Assembly (NCBI GenBank): GCA_023702235.1
Contig: JAMQCR010000001.1
Span: 2,418,001-2,482,000 of the forward strand
Direction: 5' to 3'
Source: Neobacillus pocheonensis
GTDB taxonomy: Bacteria > Bacillota > Bacilli > Bacillales > Cytobacillaceae
Length of the DNA: 64,000 nt
Positions 17,043 to 26,107 of this stretch are shown here, piece by piece. The notes below the pieces were generated by a model. That model was not told the DNA's origin, did no database searches, and worked only from the letters and a program-made list of their open reading frames with translations. Numbering within the stretch: the stretch's first letter is position 1; the number at the start of each line of letters is the position of its first letter. The position numbers were made by a program, and so were the translations under genes.

Positions 17043-17186
17043 GTTTTCTTATGGTTTACCCCTAGGCGACCGAAATACCCCTCCCCTAACTGCCTATGGT
17101 TAGAGAAAGCTAAGTAGTTCAGGCCTTAATTCCCCCAATTTTAAGGCAAAAGAGGCGGCTCCTACAAGAGCCGAGCCTCTTTTTGT
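17043..17186 (+). ncRNA. Candidate C-rich small regulatory RNA
   Basis: About 140 bases with no ORF, ending in a strong intrinsic terminator: GAGGC-GGCTC-CTACAA-GAGCC-GA-GCCTC then TTTTT, 17152-17184. Upstream of the terminator a hairpin GCCTTAA / TTAAGGC (17123-17146) presents a C-rich loop TTCCCCCAATT, a hairpin CTAAC / GTTAG precedes it, and the linker contains ACCCCTCCCC. Exposed C-runs that pair with Shine-Dalgarno sequences are the hallmark of Gram-positive sRNAs such as RoxS/RsaE and FsrA. The sequence is not one I recognise. The 5' end is a guess from TATCAT at 17031-17036. Confidence 0.5.
17150..17186 (+). terminator. Terminator of the candidate sRNA
   Basis: GAGGC and GGCTC pair with GAGCC and GCCTC across a CTACAA loop, followed by TTTTTG. 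No protein gene lies upstream on this strand to account for it. Confidence 0.75.
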
Positions 17187-17278
17187 TTGATTAACAACTA
17201 TTTCGAAAGCCTTGGTAATCATTTAGGCAACTCAATTGCTGGAAGTTATTTCGGATAATTGCCTTTTATTTCTCTCAT

Positions 17279-17647
17279 TTACATCCATTCTAAAAGCTCT
17301 AAGCGATTTCCAAATGGGTCCTCCAAAAAAATGCGGTTTGCACCTGGCAAATTATCGTCTTCTTTAAAGACTACATTCTTCCCTTTAAGATGTAATTTTA
17401 ATTCTTCTATGTTTTCAACCACAAATGCTGGATGTGCTTTTTTTGCAGGAGAAAACGGCTCTTCTACTCCTATATGAAGCTGAAAAGTCCCAAATTCAAA
17501 CCAAACTCCGCCTCGTTTTTTTAATTCCTCCGGCTTATCAACCTCTGTCAACCCAAGGATTCCACTGAAAAATTCTCTCGCAGCCTCCTCAAATCCTTTT
17601 GGAGCAGCAAGTTGAATATGATCGATTTTTCTAAATGCAAAAGGCAT
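17279..17647 (-). CDS. Glyoxalase/VOC-family protein
   Basis: 122-residue vicinal-oxygen-chelate protein with the paired beta-alpha-beta-beta-beta layout: an N-terminal IDHIQLAAP, a central FELGTFQLHIGVEE-like stretch and a C-terminal FLEDPFGNRLELLEW. The metal ligand positions (His in IDHIQ, His in LHIG, Glu in RLELLE) are retained. Substrate cannot be told; the family includes glyoxalases, dioxygenases and resistance proteins. GGAGG lies upstream of the ATG. Confidence 0.85.
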   Translation of the reverse strand: MPFAFRKIDHIQLAAPKGFEEAAREFFSGILGLTEVDKPEELKKRGGVWFEFGTFQLHIGVEEPFSPAKKAHPAFVVENIEELKLHLKGKNVVFKEDDNLPGANRIFLEDPFGNRLELLEWM

Positions 17648-17784
17648 ATAAATCCCCTCCGTAAATTAAAAACTGGTTATGATTTTATTTTATAAAATTT
17701 ATAATTTTCAATCAAATATTATTAAAACCTTACCCAAAGGATATTATACAAAGTAAATGAATGATAAAATATTTTTTCAATAAT

Positions 17785-17820
17785 AAAGAGCTATTCCTCT
17801 GATTTCAGGAATAGCTCTTT
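17785..17820 (-). terminator. Terminator of the SCP protein gene
   Basis: Perfect 14-base stem AAAGAGCTATTCCT / AGGAATAGCTCTTT just past the stop at 17824. Confidence 0.9.
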
Positions 17821-17823
17821 GGA

Positions 17824-18893
17824 TCATTTACCTATAAACATTTGCGACCAGTAAGCTCCATTTTGTGTGAATCCTACACCAATATTCGTGTAGTTTGGAC
17901 TAAGAATGTTTTTTCGATGCCCTTCGCTGTTCATCCATGCTGTTACTACTTGTTGGGCAGTTGTTTGGCCCATAGCAATGTTTTCTCCAGCAGATTTATA
18001 AGTAACGCCAAAGTCTCTCATCATGTCGAATGGTGAGCCATAGGTTGGGCTGGTATGTGAAAAATAATGTTTAACCTGCATATCGTTTGTTTTCACTTGT
18101 GCCACTTTACTTAATGATGTATCTGCTTTTAATGATGGAAGACCATTTTTTCTTCTTTCATTATTCGTAAGCTCAATCACTTGTAAAGCCATCTGACTAA
18201 TCCCGGCAGTTGATTGGGTAGATGGTGCTGCTGGTTGAGTCGCTTTTGGTACTATTGGTGCCGCCGATCTTGGTGCAATCGGATTAACAGGTGGTGCCTG
18301 CTGACCTGTTTGCGGGGTTGTCGACTGCTGAGGCATTTTGGTTCCTGTCTGTCCTGATGCTGGTCCAAATGTGTAGTACCAGTAATTCCCCTGTTGAACC
18401 CGCTGGCTATGTGGAAACTGATGACTTGGTGTAGCAGTACTATATGAATTTGGGTCAATGGTTATAAACCCATAGTTCATTGGTTGAATCTCTGATGTCG
18501 AAAAATCAAAGTCATTTGAAACTTTTTTAGCATTCAATGAACTATTATTTAAAGAACCCAAATGACCTGATGTATTGTTTCTGTTAGCCCCTAGGTTGTC
18601 AACATTTTGATTATACCTGGTATTGTCATATAGACTTAAATTGTCTCTCGTGCCTACGTCCCCAGTGGATACATTCCGATTGTTCAAACGATTCGTATCA
18701 CTGTAGGAAACGTTATTTAACCGATTCATATCTCGATTGGAAACGTTCCGATAGTCAGGCGTTCTTAAGTCGCCTGTGGATACATTTATAGGCCTGTAGC
18801 AGTATTATCGACATTACTTTTGTTTGTTGCACATGCTGTTAACGAAGCCAACATGAGTGAAGCTACAGCAATTTTGGTTTTTTTGAAATCCAT
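17824..18893 (-). pseudogene. YkwD-like SCP/CAP-domain lipoprotein, frameshifted
   Basis: From an ATG at 18893 the gene encodes a lipoprotein signal (MDFKKTKIAVASLMLASL, lipobox LTAC) and then NKSNVDNTATG. The frame is lost at the GGCC at 18791-18794, and the next frame continues RPINVSTGDLRTPDYRN into the long downstream ORF. Restoring one base gives about 356 residues: a repetitive Asn-rich linker (repeats of NRLNN and RNVSTGD type), a Pro/Gln/Thr-rich stretch, and a C-terminal SCP domain (about the last 120 residues: ELTNNERRKNGLPSL, HYFSHTSP, AGENIAMGQ, WMNSEGHRKNIL). This is the layout of Bacillus YkwD-type proteins, some of which attach to spores or the wall. Biochemical role unknown. 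The break is probably a sequencing error. Confidence 0.82.
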
Positions 18894-18997
18894 CTTTTCA
18901 TACCCCCTTCTTGTATTAGAAGATACGTTTATTATCTTCTCCATTTAGAATGAAAGTATAGTTGGGAAATAACGAGAAAGATGGATGGCAAAACATT

Positions 18998-19989
18998 TTA
19001 ATACACATCTTTTTTTGTGAAAACAAAAAAGGAAACAAATAAAGCAGCGGCCACCACCACACTAAAAGAACCAGCAATGAAAATGAAAGGGTCATTCCTT
19101 GAATTGGTGGAGCATTTCCTCTTATATAATCGGTTAAAGTCAAATTGACCATAAAGAAGTATTTGGCGGATTCCCAAGAGGATACCATACTATTTAAGAT
19201 TGCCCCAGATATTAACGCCGCTAACATTACTCCCATTCCTGCAGCGGTACTTCGAATCAATACTGAAAGCATAAAGGATAGGGTCCCGACAACAACTGCT
19301 ACAAACCAAACAAGCCCAAAATCCATTAGCAAATACTGCCAAAGCGTTATAAGTTTCACATTTGAGGTGTTTAGTCCTGATTCTGTAACATTAAATCCAG
19401 TTAAAATGGGCGTACCCCATCCTTTGTAGCCAAAAACAATTCCAGATATTAAGTAGGAAAGAATCCCAGCTAGCGCTACAATTAATGAAACAGCTAAGCA
19501 AAGGGTAATATATTTACTCAATAGGACTTTCCACCTTTTCACCGGTCTCGTCAAAAGGAGCTTAATCGAGCCAAGGCTATGTTCAGATGATACCAAATCA
19601 CTTGCAATCACCATGACCATAAGGGGGATAAATAAATCAATTGAATTTTCTAAAAATATTCTTATGAAAGTTGGGGCACCAGGCTCTGATGGATTAATAT
19701 CATGGTCAAGGTAATATTGCTCTTGCTTTAATGTTACTTGCAGCTGCTTTTTCCAATCCTCCTGCATCTGGCTCGAGCTTAAACGGTTTTGCGTATCAAC
19801 GATTTTCTGTTGCAAAATCGTTCTCCAGTCGCTAGTCCCTAGTTTTTCCCTTTGTGTTTGAACGGTTTTATACTGTGCATATGTAAACAAAACAACGAGA
19901 ACGCCAATAATGATCGTAATCACAATAAGACGTTTCTTAGCTATTAACTTCATCATTTCATTTTGGATCAATTTATTCAATCGTGTCAC
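18998..19989 (-). pseudogene. ABC-2 type export permease, C-terminal frameshift
   Basis: Membrane subunit of an ABC exporter. It has an N-terminal helix at residues 20-40, a long extracytoplasmic loop (about 45-110), then five further helices. It partners the ATPase immediately upstream, whose stop it overlaps. Near the C-terminus, codons WWWPLLYLFPF should read WWWAAALFVSFFVFTKKDVY-stop: one G is missing at the GGCC 19049-19052, which would place the true stop at 18998. As given, the frame runs on to 18916. Start GTG 19989 or, better spaced, TTG 19980. BcrB/NatB-like; substrate unknown. Confidence 0.8.
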
Positions 19990-20882
19990 CCCCCGTTAGT
20001 TCGAGGAACAAATCTTCTAATGCAGGTAGCTTGCGGTTCATTTCAGTGACCAAAACACCCGCTTCTACCAGTTGTTTATTCCACCCGGCTATTTTCGATT
20101 CATCAAATTCAGTCAAAATACTGCCGTCCTCTTTTTCTTCAATAGTAGTTAAGGCGCTTAAGATTTCTTTGCCCTTTTCTAAGGGATGAAAATGCCAAAC
20201 CACTCGTTCACGATTGGATAGTAACTGCTGAACAGTATCGATGCGAATGATGGTCCCTTTCGAAATAATCGCGACTCTATCACATAAAAGCTGTATTTCG
20301 CTTAATAAATGACTTGACACAAGGACACTAAGGCCTCTTCCACTGCTAGAAATCGGATAAACTGGCGCATCTCGCGGATTCCGGCGGATCTAATCCATTC
20401 GTTGGTTCATCAAGGATCAGTACTCTCGGATTACCTAACAATGCCTGTGCAATTCCAAGACGCTGCCTCATCCCAAGGGAATAGGTTTTTACTTTGTCAT
20501 GGATCCTTTCAGATAACCTCACTAAATCCGTGACCTCACGAATACGCTCTTCACCAATTCCATCCAGCATTCGTGCAAAATGAAGCAAGTTGTCGTAGCC
20601 TGACAAATAGGGATATAGTTCAGGGTTTTCAACGATACAGCCAAGGTTTTCGATAGCCTCCTGAAAATGATTGGCAATATTGAAGCCGCAAATCTGTATC
20701 GAACCAGACGTAGGTTTAATTAAACCTACAAGCATTCGGATGGTGGTGGTTTTCCCCGCACCATTTGGACCTAGGAAACCGAATACTTCACCTTCTTTTA
20801 ATTCAAAACTTAATCCCTTAATAATTTCTCGTTTCGCAATTACTTTTTTTAGATTTTGTACAGATAATGTGATTTTCTCCAT
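19973..20882 (-). pseudogene. ABC exporter ATP-binding protein, two frameshifts
   Basis: BcrA/NatA-type ATPase of about 303 residues when corrected. Visible motifs are Walker A FLGPNGAGKTTTIRML, signature YSLGMRQRLGIAQALLG and Walker B VLILDEPTNGLDP. After LDP the frame breaks at 20381-20388 (CCGCCGG where CCGGCCGG is expected, giving PAGIREMRQFIRFL) and again at the GGCC 20332-20335 (GGGCC expected). The last part, VSSHLLSEIQLLCDRVAIISKG, contains the switch His and is in a third frame. Both lesions are at GGCC, so this is most likely a functional gene. It pairs with the permease downstream. Confidence 0.85.
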
Positions 20883-20895
20883 CAGTTCCCTCTCC

Positions 20896-21672
20896 TTACC
20901 AGGTGAGCAATGAGGCTACTCGTTCTGCGATTAACTGATACCCTTTTGTATTTGGATGAAACTTGTCTGAATACAGATAGTCGTTAACTTTTAATTCAAA
21001 TAAATCGAACGTTGGAACATACACAATTTTCGGGAATTCAGCACTTATTTCCGCACTATCATAATTCCAGTGTCGAATCAATCTGGAAATATCCTTCCCT
21101 TGATTAAGATTAATAAAAGGGTTATATAAGCCAATGAAAAAAACTGTGGCATTGCTATTAACCTGACGGATTTGTTGGAAGATGAATTTCAAGTTATTTA
21201 AGTATTTCTTCTCGATAGCTGGGATGTTTCCTGTTTGGAAATCCTCTAACCCTTGACCTCCACGAAATAAATCATTTCCACCAATCGTTACCAGCACCAT
21301 GTCAGCTTTTTGAATTTGCCGCTGCACTTCTGTTTGGGGCACCTGCTGCTTTAGTTGATCGGAGGTTTGTCCATTAATACCAAGGTTCGTTAGCAGCACG
21401 GGACGCTTTGTTTTTGCTTTGATTTCATCCATTAAGTCACCAACGTACCCTTTTCCAGTCTCATCCCCTGTTCCTCTTGTTAACGAATCACCTAATGCAA
21501 CAATCGTTAATCCCTTTTTATTTTCCACCTTTTTTAATATGGTGCTCTTTGGTAATATTTTTTCAGGCTTTCCTGCATAGTATTCTTCCACAGTCCAGCC
21601 AAGCCCAATCAACCAGAGGAGGCAAAATAACACTGCGATGACAGTAATAAAGCGTATGACATTCTTATTCAA
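20896..21672 (-). CDS. SGNH/GDSL-type esterase, membrane-anchored (YpmR-like)
   Basis: 258 residues with an N-terminal hydrophobic anchor (VIRFITVIAVLFCLLWLIGLG). SGNH blocks are in order: VALGDSLTRGTG (catalytic Ser, about residue 60), NLGINGQTSDQL (Gly), VTIGGNDLFRGG (Asn) and DKFHPNTKGYQLIAERV (Asp/His, C-terminal). These lipase-like hydrolases act outside the membrane on esters; the natural substrate is unknown. It ends 13 bases upstream of the ABC ATPase start and probably leads that operon. Confidence 0.88.
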   Translation of the reverse strand: MNKNVIRFITVIAVLFCLLWLIGLGWTVEEYYAGKPEKILPKSTILKKVENKKGLTIVALGDSLTRGTGDETGKGYVGDLMDEIKAKTKRPVLLTNLGINGQTSDQLKQQVPQTEVQRQIQKADMVLVTIGGNDLFRGGQGLEDFQTGNIPAIEKKYLNNLKFIFQQIRQVNSNATVFFIGLYNPFINLNQGKDISRLIRHWNYDSAEISAEFPKIVYVPTFDLFELKVNDYLYSDKFHPNTKGYQLIAERVASLLTW

Positions 21673-21773
21673 AAATCTTCATCCTTTCTGGCTTATTCTC
21701 TTTTTTAATTTAATCATAATTAGACAAGGAATCAAATTTCACCTCAAAAAGGATCAGGTATGTAGATGAATAG

Positions 21774-21807
21774 AAAAACCGATTTCCGGTGAGGAAATCG
21801 GTTTTTT
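21774..21807 (-). terminator. Terminator of hmp copy 2
   Basis: AAAAACCGATTTCC-GGTGA-GGAAATCGGTTTTTT, close to the stop at 21819; symmetrical flanks. Confidence 0.9.
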
Positions 21808-21818
21808 CTACCTTATAA

Positions 21819-23030
21819 TTATACTAAGCTTGCCTTTGGTCCAAAGAATTCAAAGTGGATTCTTTCTTCATTTACACCTAATTCTTTTAAAGAATTATTA
21901 ATTGCTTTCATGAATGGTAATGGACCACAGAAATAGAAGTCTGTATCCTTTAAGGAGACATTTTCTTTCAGCCATTCACGAGTTACATAGCCTTCAACGT
22001 CAAAATTATTATTTAAACGATCTTCATCAGTTGGTGAATCATAAAAGAAATAGGAATTTACCTGTTGAAGAGCAGCTAATTCTTCCACTTCTTCTCTTAA
22101 CGCATGAACATTCCCATTTTGCGCTGCATGGATGAAGGTTACACTCCGCTCAGGTTGAAACTCAGCGACTGTTTTTAACATGCTCATCATCGGTGTTAAA
22201 CCAACACCACCACTTAATAGGACTACAGGTGTATCTTTTTTTAGATCCAAAATAAAATCACCAGCAGGAGCACTTATCTTAAGGATATCTCCTTCATTCA
22301 CATCATTATGGAGGTAATTGGATACCATACCATCTGGATTTGGTGTTCCTGCCTCACGTTTAACACTAATACGGTAATATTCCTTCCCTGGTGCATCTGA
22401 TAAGCTGTATTGGCGAATATGCGTAAATTTCTCACCTTTAATTTCTAGCTTGATGCTTATATATTGACCTGGAATAAAATCAGCAATTCCTCGATTATCT
22501 TCAGGTTTTAAGTAGAAGGATGTAATGACATCACTCTCTACCACCTTCTGAGCAACGACGAAGCTGCGGAAGCCATCCCAGCCGCCATTCTGCCTCGCAG
22601 CCTCATCATACATTTCTGCCTCAACACCGATAAAAGCATCAGCAATCACACCATAGGCTTGTGCCCATGCATCGATAATCTCATCCGTCGCCGCGTCACC
22701 TAATACATCTTTAATCGCTAATAAAAGGTGCTTTCCGACAATCGGATAATGCTCAGGCTTAATTCCTAAACTCCTATGCTTGTGGGCAATTTGATTCACC
22801 ACTGGAAGGATAGCTTCTAGATTATCAATATACATGGCTGCCGCATATACCGTTCCAGCAAGAGCTTTTTGTTGTCTTCCTTGTTTTTGGTTGGCATGAT
22901 TAAAGATATTCAATAATTCAGGATGGTTTCCGAACATTAATTGATAAAAACGTGTTGTAATTTTTTCTCCGTGTTCTTCTAAAACTGGTACTGTTGATTT
23001 AATAATGTCAATCGTTTTTTGATTTAGCAA
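21819..23030 (-). CDS. hmp: Flavohaemoglobin (nitric oxide dioxygenase), copy 2
   Basis: 403 residues. A globin domain (KHRSLGIKPEHYPIVG) is followed by an FAD/NAD reductase domain (RQYSLSD, GGVGLTPMMSML, FCGPLPFM), ending FEFFGPKASLV. The N-terminus from the TTG at 23030 reads LLNQKTIDIIKSTVPVL, close to the B. subtilis Hmp start, with AGGGAG ten bases upstream; a GTG at 23039 overlaps that site and is unlikely. It is a paralogue of the copy at 14780 and lacks that copy's extra N-terminal residues. Its promoter carries a perfect Fnr-type box at -41.5, suggesting activation when oxygen is low. Confidence 0.96.
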   Translation of the reverse strand: MLNQKTIDIIKSTVPVLEEHGEKITTRFYQLMFGNHPELLNIFNHANQKQGRQQKALAGTVYAAAMYIDNLEAILPVVNQIAHKHRSLGIKPEHYPIVGKHLLLAIKDVLGDAATDEIIDAWAQAYGVIADAFIGVEAEMYDEAARQNGGWDGFRSFVVAQKVVESDVITSFYLKPEDNRGIADFIPGQYISIKLEIKGEKFTHIRQYSLSDAPGKEYYRISVKREAGTPNPDGMVSNYLHNDVNEGDILKISAPAGDFILDLKKDTPVVLLSGGVGLTPMMSMLKTVAEFQPERSVTFIHAAQNGNVHALREEVEELAALQQVNSYFFYDSPTDEDRLNNNFDVEGYVTREWLKENVSLKDTDFYFCGPLPFMKAINNSLKELGVNEERIHFEFFGPKASLV

Positions 23031-23062
23031 AGTTAACACTCCCTATACGTTTTCAATCTATC

Positions 23063-23112
23063 CATAGTGATTATATGAAATAAATCAATAGGAGTTTGTG
23101 ATTTGAATCACA
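23063..23112 (-). promoter_or_regulatory. hmp promoter with Fnr-type box at -41.5
   Basis: On the minus strand a perfect TATAAT (23075-23070) predicts a start near 23063. TGTGATTTGAATCACA (23097-23112), a perfect TGTGA-N6-TCACA palindrome, is centred 41.5 bases upstream of it, the classic class II activator position, and no -35 box is needed. Leader to the TTG is about 33 bases. Confidence 0.7.
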
Positions 23113-23178
23113 CTTTATTAAATTTGTAAAAATCTGAATAGTTTGTAATTTAGCAAATTTATTTATTTGGATGGATTC

Positions 23179-23547
23179 AAAACTCTGGTTGGCAGCAAGT
23201 GCAATGTCTTTAATAAGGGGCTTTAAGGACAAAACTCGGGTTGACACCAAGTGTAATGTCTTTAATAAGGCCCTTAAGGACAAAACTCGGGTTGGCACTA
23301 AGTGTAATGTCTTTAATAAGGCCCTTAAGGACAAAACTCGGGTTGGCACCAAGTGTAATGTCTTTAAGTAGGGGGCTTAAGAACAAAACTTGGTTTGGCA
23401 CCAAGAGTAATGTCTTTAAGTAGGGCCCTTAAGAACAAAACTCGGGTTGGCAGCAAGTGCAATGTCTTTAATAAGGGGCTTTAAGGACAAAACTCGGGTT
23501 GACACCAAGTGTAATGTCTTTAAGTAAGGGGCTTAAGGACAAAACTC
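23179..23547. repeat. 51/52-bp tandem repeat array, seven units
   Basis: Units begin at 23179, 23231, 23282, 23333, 23385, 23437 and 23489 (51 or 52 bases each), plus a 7-base remnant at 23541. Each has a constant part (AATGTCTTTAATAAGG, then CTTAAGGACAAAAC) and a more variable stretch of about 20 bases (TCGGGTTGACACCAAGTG and variants). Units 1-2 resemble units 6-7, so the array grew partly by block duplication. The last remnant runs directly into the stop codon of the GNAT gene. Because 51 is divisible by three, several frames stay open, but none has a ribosome site. A diverged array of the same family lies at 56576-56790. Confidence 0.9.
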
Positions 23548-24104
23548 TAATATTTTGCATAAATGCAAGTATCTCTAATATCTTTACCATCAGCAGAGAT
23601 TCCTTCATTTTTCAAAATACCCTCTAAGGAATATCCTAATTTTTCGGGGATGGCACGGCTTTTACTATTTTTATAGTCACAACGGATCTCTAAGCGTCTA
23701 GCTTTTAAATCAGTAAAGGCAAAATCGGTAATTCCCGTGACAGCTTCAGTCATATAACCCTTCCCGCTATATCGAGTATCTATCCAATAACCTATCTCAA
23801 ACTTAGGAATATTCCAGTTGATCCTATGCAAACCTGATGAAGCAATAAATTCCCCTGTATCTTTATTAAAGATATGCAGCCGCAAATCCTCACGGGTTAA
23901 AAATTTAGCGTGAGCTTCGCGAATATTTGCTTCTATCTCCTCCTCAGATTGCTCTTTATGCGCCCAAGGCATCCATGGTTTCAGTTCCTTTAATGATGCA
24001 TGTATTGCTTCATAAACGGCCTTACCATCTCCAGGCATCGACTTGCGAATGAACAATCTTTCTGTGTAAAATTCTTCGGGAAAATCGATTAAAATTGGTT
24101 TCAT
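23547..24104 (-). CDS. GNAT acetyltransferase, RimJ/RimL type
   Basis: 185-residue N-acetyltransferase. The RimJ/RimL-like signatures are FYTERLFIRKSMPGDG at the start, FEIGYWIDTRYSGKGYMTEAV (acetyl-CoA-binding turn near residues 108-122) and RLEIRCDYKNSKSRAIPEKLGY. It may acetylate a ribosomal protein N-terminus or another amine. GGAGG lies upstream of the ATG. Its stop codon touches the 51/52-bp repeat array. Confidence 0.88.
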   Translation of the reverse strand: MKPILIDFPEEFYTERLFIRKSMPGDGKAVYEAIHASLKELKPWMPWAHKEQSEEEIEANIREAHAKFLTREDLRLHIFNKDTGEFIASSGLHRINWNIPKFEIGYWIDTRYSGKGYMTEAVTGITDFAFTDLKARRLEIRCDYKNSKSRAIPEKLGYSLEGILKNEGISADGKDIRDTCIYAKY

Positions 24105-24222
24105 TTAGTTGTCCTCCTTCTTTCTTAAATTAATTCGCTTCCATTTTTAGAAGTCCTTTTTTAGGGAGAAAAATGGATTAGCTGATAGCCTCTTTAAAGC
24201 GAAAGTTACTTGATTCTTTTTC

Positions 24223-24252
24223 CAAAAAAAGACCCTTCCTGATCGGAAGAGC
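24223..24252 (-). terminator. Terminator of proS
   Basis: On the minus strand CTCTTCC-GATCA-GGAAGGGTC is followed by TTTTTTT, shortly after the proS stop. Confidence 0.65.
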
Positions 24253-24259
24253 CTGCGCA

Positions 24260-25690
24260 TTAATACGCTTTTGCCCAATAAACCATTTTATCTGCCTTTT
24301 CCCCGCAACAAACACATTTATCTGAAACCTGTTCTTGTTCGAATGGCATGCATCGTGAGGTTGCTCCTGTTTCTTCTTTGATTTTCTCCTCACAAGCTAA
24401 TTCACCGCACCACATTGCTTTGATAAACCCTCCATTTGTCTCAAGTGTTTCTTTAAATTCATCGAAAGTTACGGTAACTGAGGTTCTTTCTTCACGATGT
24501 TTAAGCGCTTTGTTATATAAATTGGCTTGGATATCAGCAAGCAATTCTCCAAGCTTGGATTCTAATTGATCCAAAGGAACGATTACTTTTTCCAACGTAT
24601 CGCGCCTTACTAAAACAACTTGCTTATTTTCAATGTCCTTTGGTCCAACTTCTAGACGAACTGGGATTCCTTTCATTTCATATTCATTGAATTTCCAGCC
24701 CGGCTTTTTGTCGCTTGCATCGATATCGACACGTGCCACTCCTGAAAGAGTCTTCTTCAAATCATAGGCAAAATCGAGTACCCCTTCTTTGTGTTGGGCA
24801 ATCGGTACGATCATGACTTGAGTTGGTGCCGCTTTCGGCGGAATCACCAGACCACGGTCGTCACCATGTACCATGATTAATGCACCGATAATCCTCGTAG
24901 TAAAGCCCCATGATGTTTGATGCACATATTGCAGCTTACCTTCTTTATCGGTGTATTGAATTCCGAATGCTTCAGCAAATCCAGTGCCAAAGTGGTGAGA
25001 GGTCCCTGATTGCAAGGCTTTTCCATCATGCATTAAACTTTCAATCGTAAAAGTTGCTTTAGCACCTGCAAATTTTTCCTTTTCGGTCTTTTGCCCTTTC
25101 ACAACCGGAATGGCAAGAATCTCTTCACAAATAGCAGCATAAACATTCAGCATTTTAATGGTTTCATCCATGGCCTCTTCGTCGGTCGCATGTGCCGTGT
25201 GACCTTCCTGCCATAAAAATTCTAATGTCCGCAAAAAAGGACGGGTTGTTTTCTCCCAACGAACTACGTTTGCCCATTGGTTATAGAGTTTAGGTAAATC
25301 TCTGTAGGAATGAATGATATTACTATAATGTTCGCAAAAAAGAACCTCTGAGGTTGGGCGAACAACCAATCGCTCTGTTAATTCTTCGGAACCGCCATGT
25401 GTGACCCATGCTACTTCAGGTGCAAACCCTTCAACGTGATCTTTTTCTTTTTGCAGCAAGCTTTCAGGAATAAATAAAGGCATATAAACATTTTCATGTC
25501 CTGTTTCTTTGATGCGGCGATCTAATTCATTTTTTATATTATCCCAGAGGGCATATCCATATGGTCGAATGATCATGGAACCGCGAACACTTGAATAATC
25601 AATTAGGTCTGCTTTCGTTACTACATCTGTGTACCACTGGGCGAAATCTTCGTCCATGGCGGTGACATCTTTTACAAATTCTTTTGCCAT
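24260..25690 (-). CDS. proS: Prolyl-tRNA synthetase, archaeal/eukaryotic-like (ProS type 3)
   Basis: 476-residue class II synthetase that charges tRNA-Pro. Motifs: [32 protein letters not shown] (motif 2 region), [27 protein letters not shown] (motif 3), and a C-terminal domain with Cys residues ([28 protein letters not shown]) that binds zinc and ends in Tyr, as in the archaeal-type enzyme. It lacks the editing insertion of the usual bacterial ProS. The ATG at 25690 follows GAGGTG by six bases; GTG 25699 overlaps that site. A T-box leader precedes it. Many Bacillaceae carry this as a second ProS. Confidence 0.96.
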   Translation of the reverse strand: MAKEFVKDVTAMDEDFAQWYTDVVTKADLIDYSSVRGSMIIRPYGYALWDNIKNELDRRIKETGHENVYMPLFIPESLLQKEKDHVEGFAPEVAWVTHGGSEELTERLVVRPTSEVLFCEHYSNIIHSYRDLPKLYNQWANVVRWEKTTRPFLRTLEFLWQEGHTAHATDEEAMDETIKMLNVYAAICEEILAIPVVKGQKTEKEKFAGAKATFTIESLMHDGKALQSGTSHHFGTGFAEAFGIQYTDKEGKLQYVHQTSWGFTTRIIGALIMVHGDDRGLVIPPKAAPTQVMIVPIAQHKEGVLDFAYDLKKTLSGVARVDIDASDKKPGWKFNEYEMKGIPVRLEVGPKDIENKQVVLVRRDTLEKVIVPLDQLESKLGELLADIQANLYNKALKHREERTSVTVTFDEFKETLETNGGFIKAMWCGELACEEKIKEETGATSRCMPFEQEQVSDKCVCCGEKADKMVYWAKAY

Positions 25691-25720
25691 TTTTGACACC
25701 TCATTATTTTTTTAAATATA

Positions 25721-25965
25721 AAAAGGCCTTAATCCCAAAAAAGGGACCAAGCCGTGGCGGTACCACCCTAAATTTATAAAGCAAGTGCTTTATACGCTTA
25801 CCATGATAACGGAATTGATCCGCTTGTATCTTCTTAGAATTCGATACAGAACTCGGGAGGCAGGTTCAAATGACCGTCTTAAGAAACCTTTCACCATTTG
25901 GTTTCCTCTCTTGGTAAGACAACTTCAATTTACTAATCCCCGTCAACGCTTCAATTGTGTTTTTT
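25721..25965 (-). promoter_or_regulatory. T-box riboswitch leader of proS
   Basis: On the minus strand the T-box sequence AGGGTGGTACCGCC (25769-25756) precedes a terminator hairpin, GGCTTGGTCCC / GGGATTAAGGCC then TTTTT, 25753-25721. The 5' part has a typical Stem I start (GACGGGGATTAGTA) and an AGAGAGG element. The presumed specifier stem GAAC...GTTC encloses CCTGCCTCCCGA, which contains proline CCT and CCC codons. Uncharged tRNA-Pro would stabilise the antiterminator and turn on proS. Confidence 0.93.
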
Positions 25966-26107
25966 GAAAATTATATAATCCTCGACAAAAAAAGTCAATT
26001 CTTACGATGGAATTATTTTCTTCGCGCTAAAAAATAATGATTACTACTATTTATACCTGCTGGCAAATCGGTTAAAATCAATAAAAGAATAAATTGAGGT
26101 GAAAGCC

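Noticed and set aside
21811-21826. PerR-like box TTATAATTATACTAA
   Set aside because: Two mismatches to the consensus and located at the 3' end of hmp, not in a promoter.
23097-23112. Reading the palindrome as a terminator
   Set aside because: Only five paired bases, no T-run, and its placement relative to TATAAT fits an activator site.
23171-23423. Open frames of 60-90 codons on both strands inside the 51/52-bp array
   Set aside because: They stay open only because 51 is divisible by three; no ribosome site, and both strands and several frames are equally open.
23179-23547. CRISPR array
   Set aside because: Variable segments are closely related to each other, the constant part is not a clean repeat, and no cas genes are in the window.
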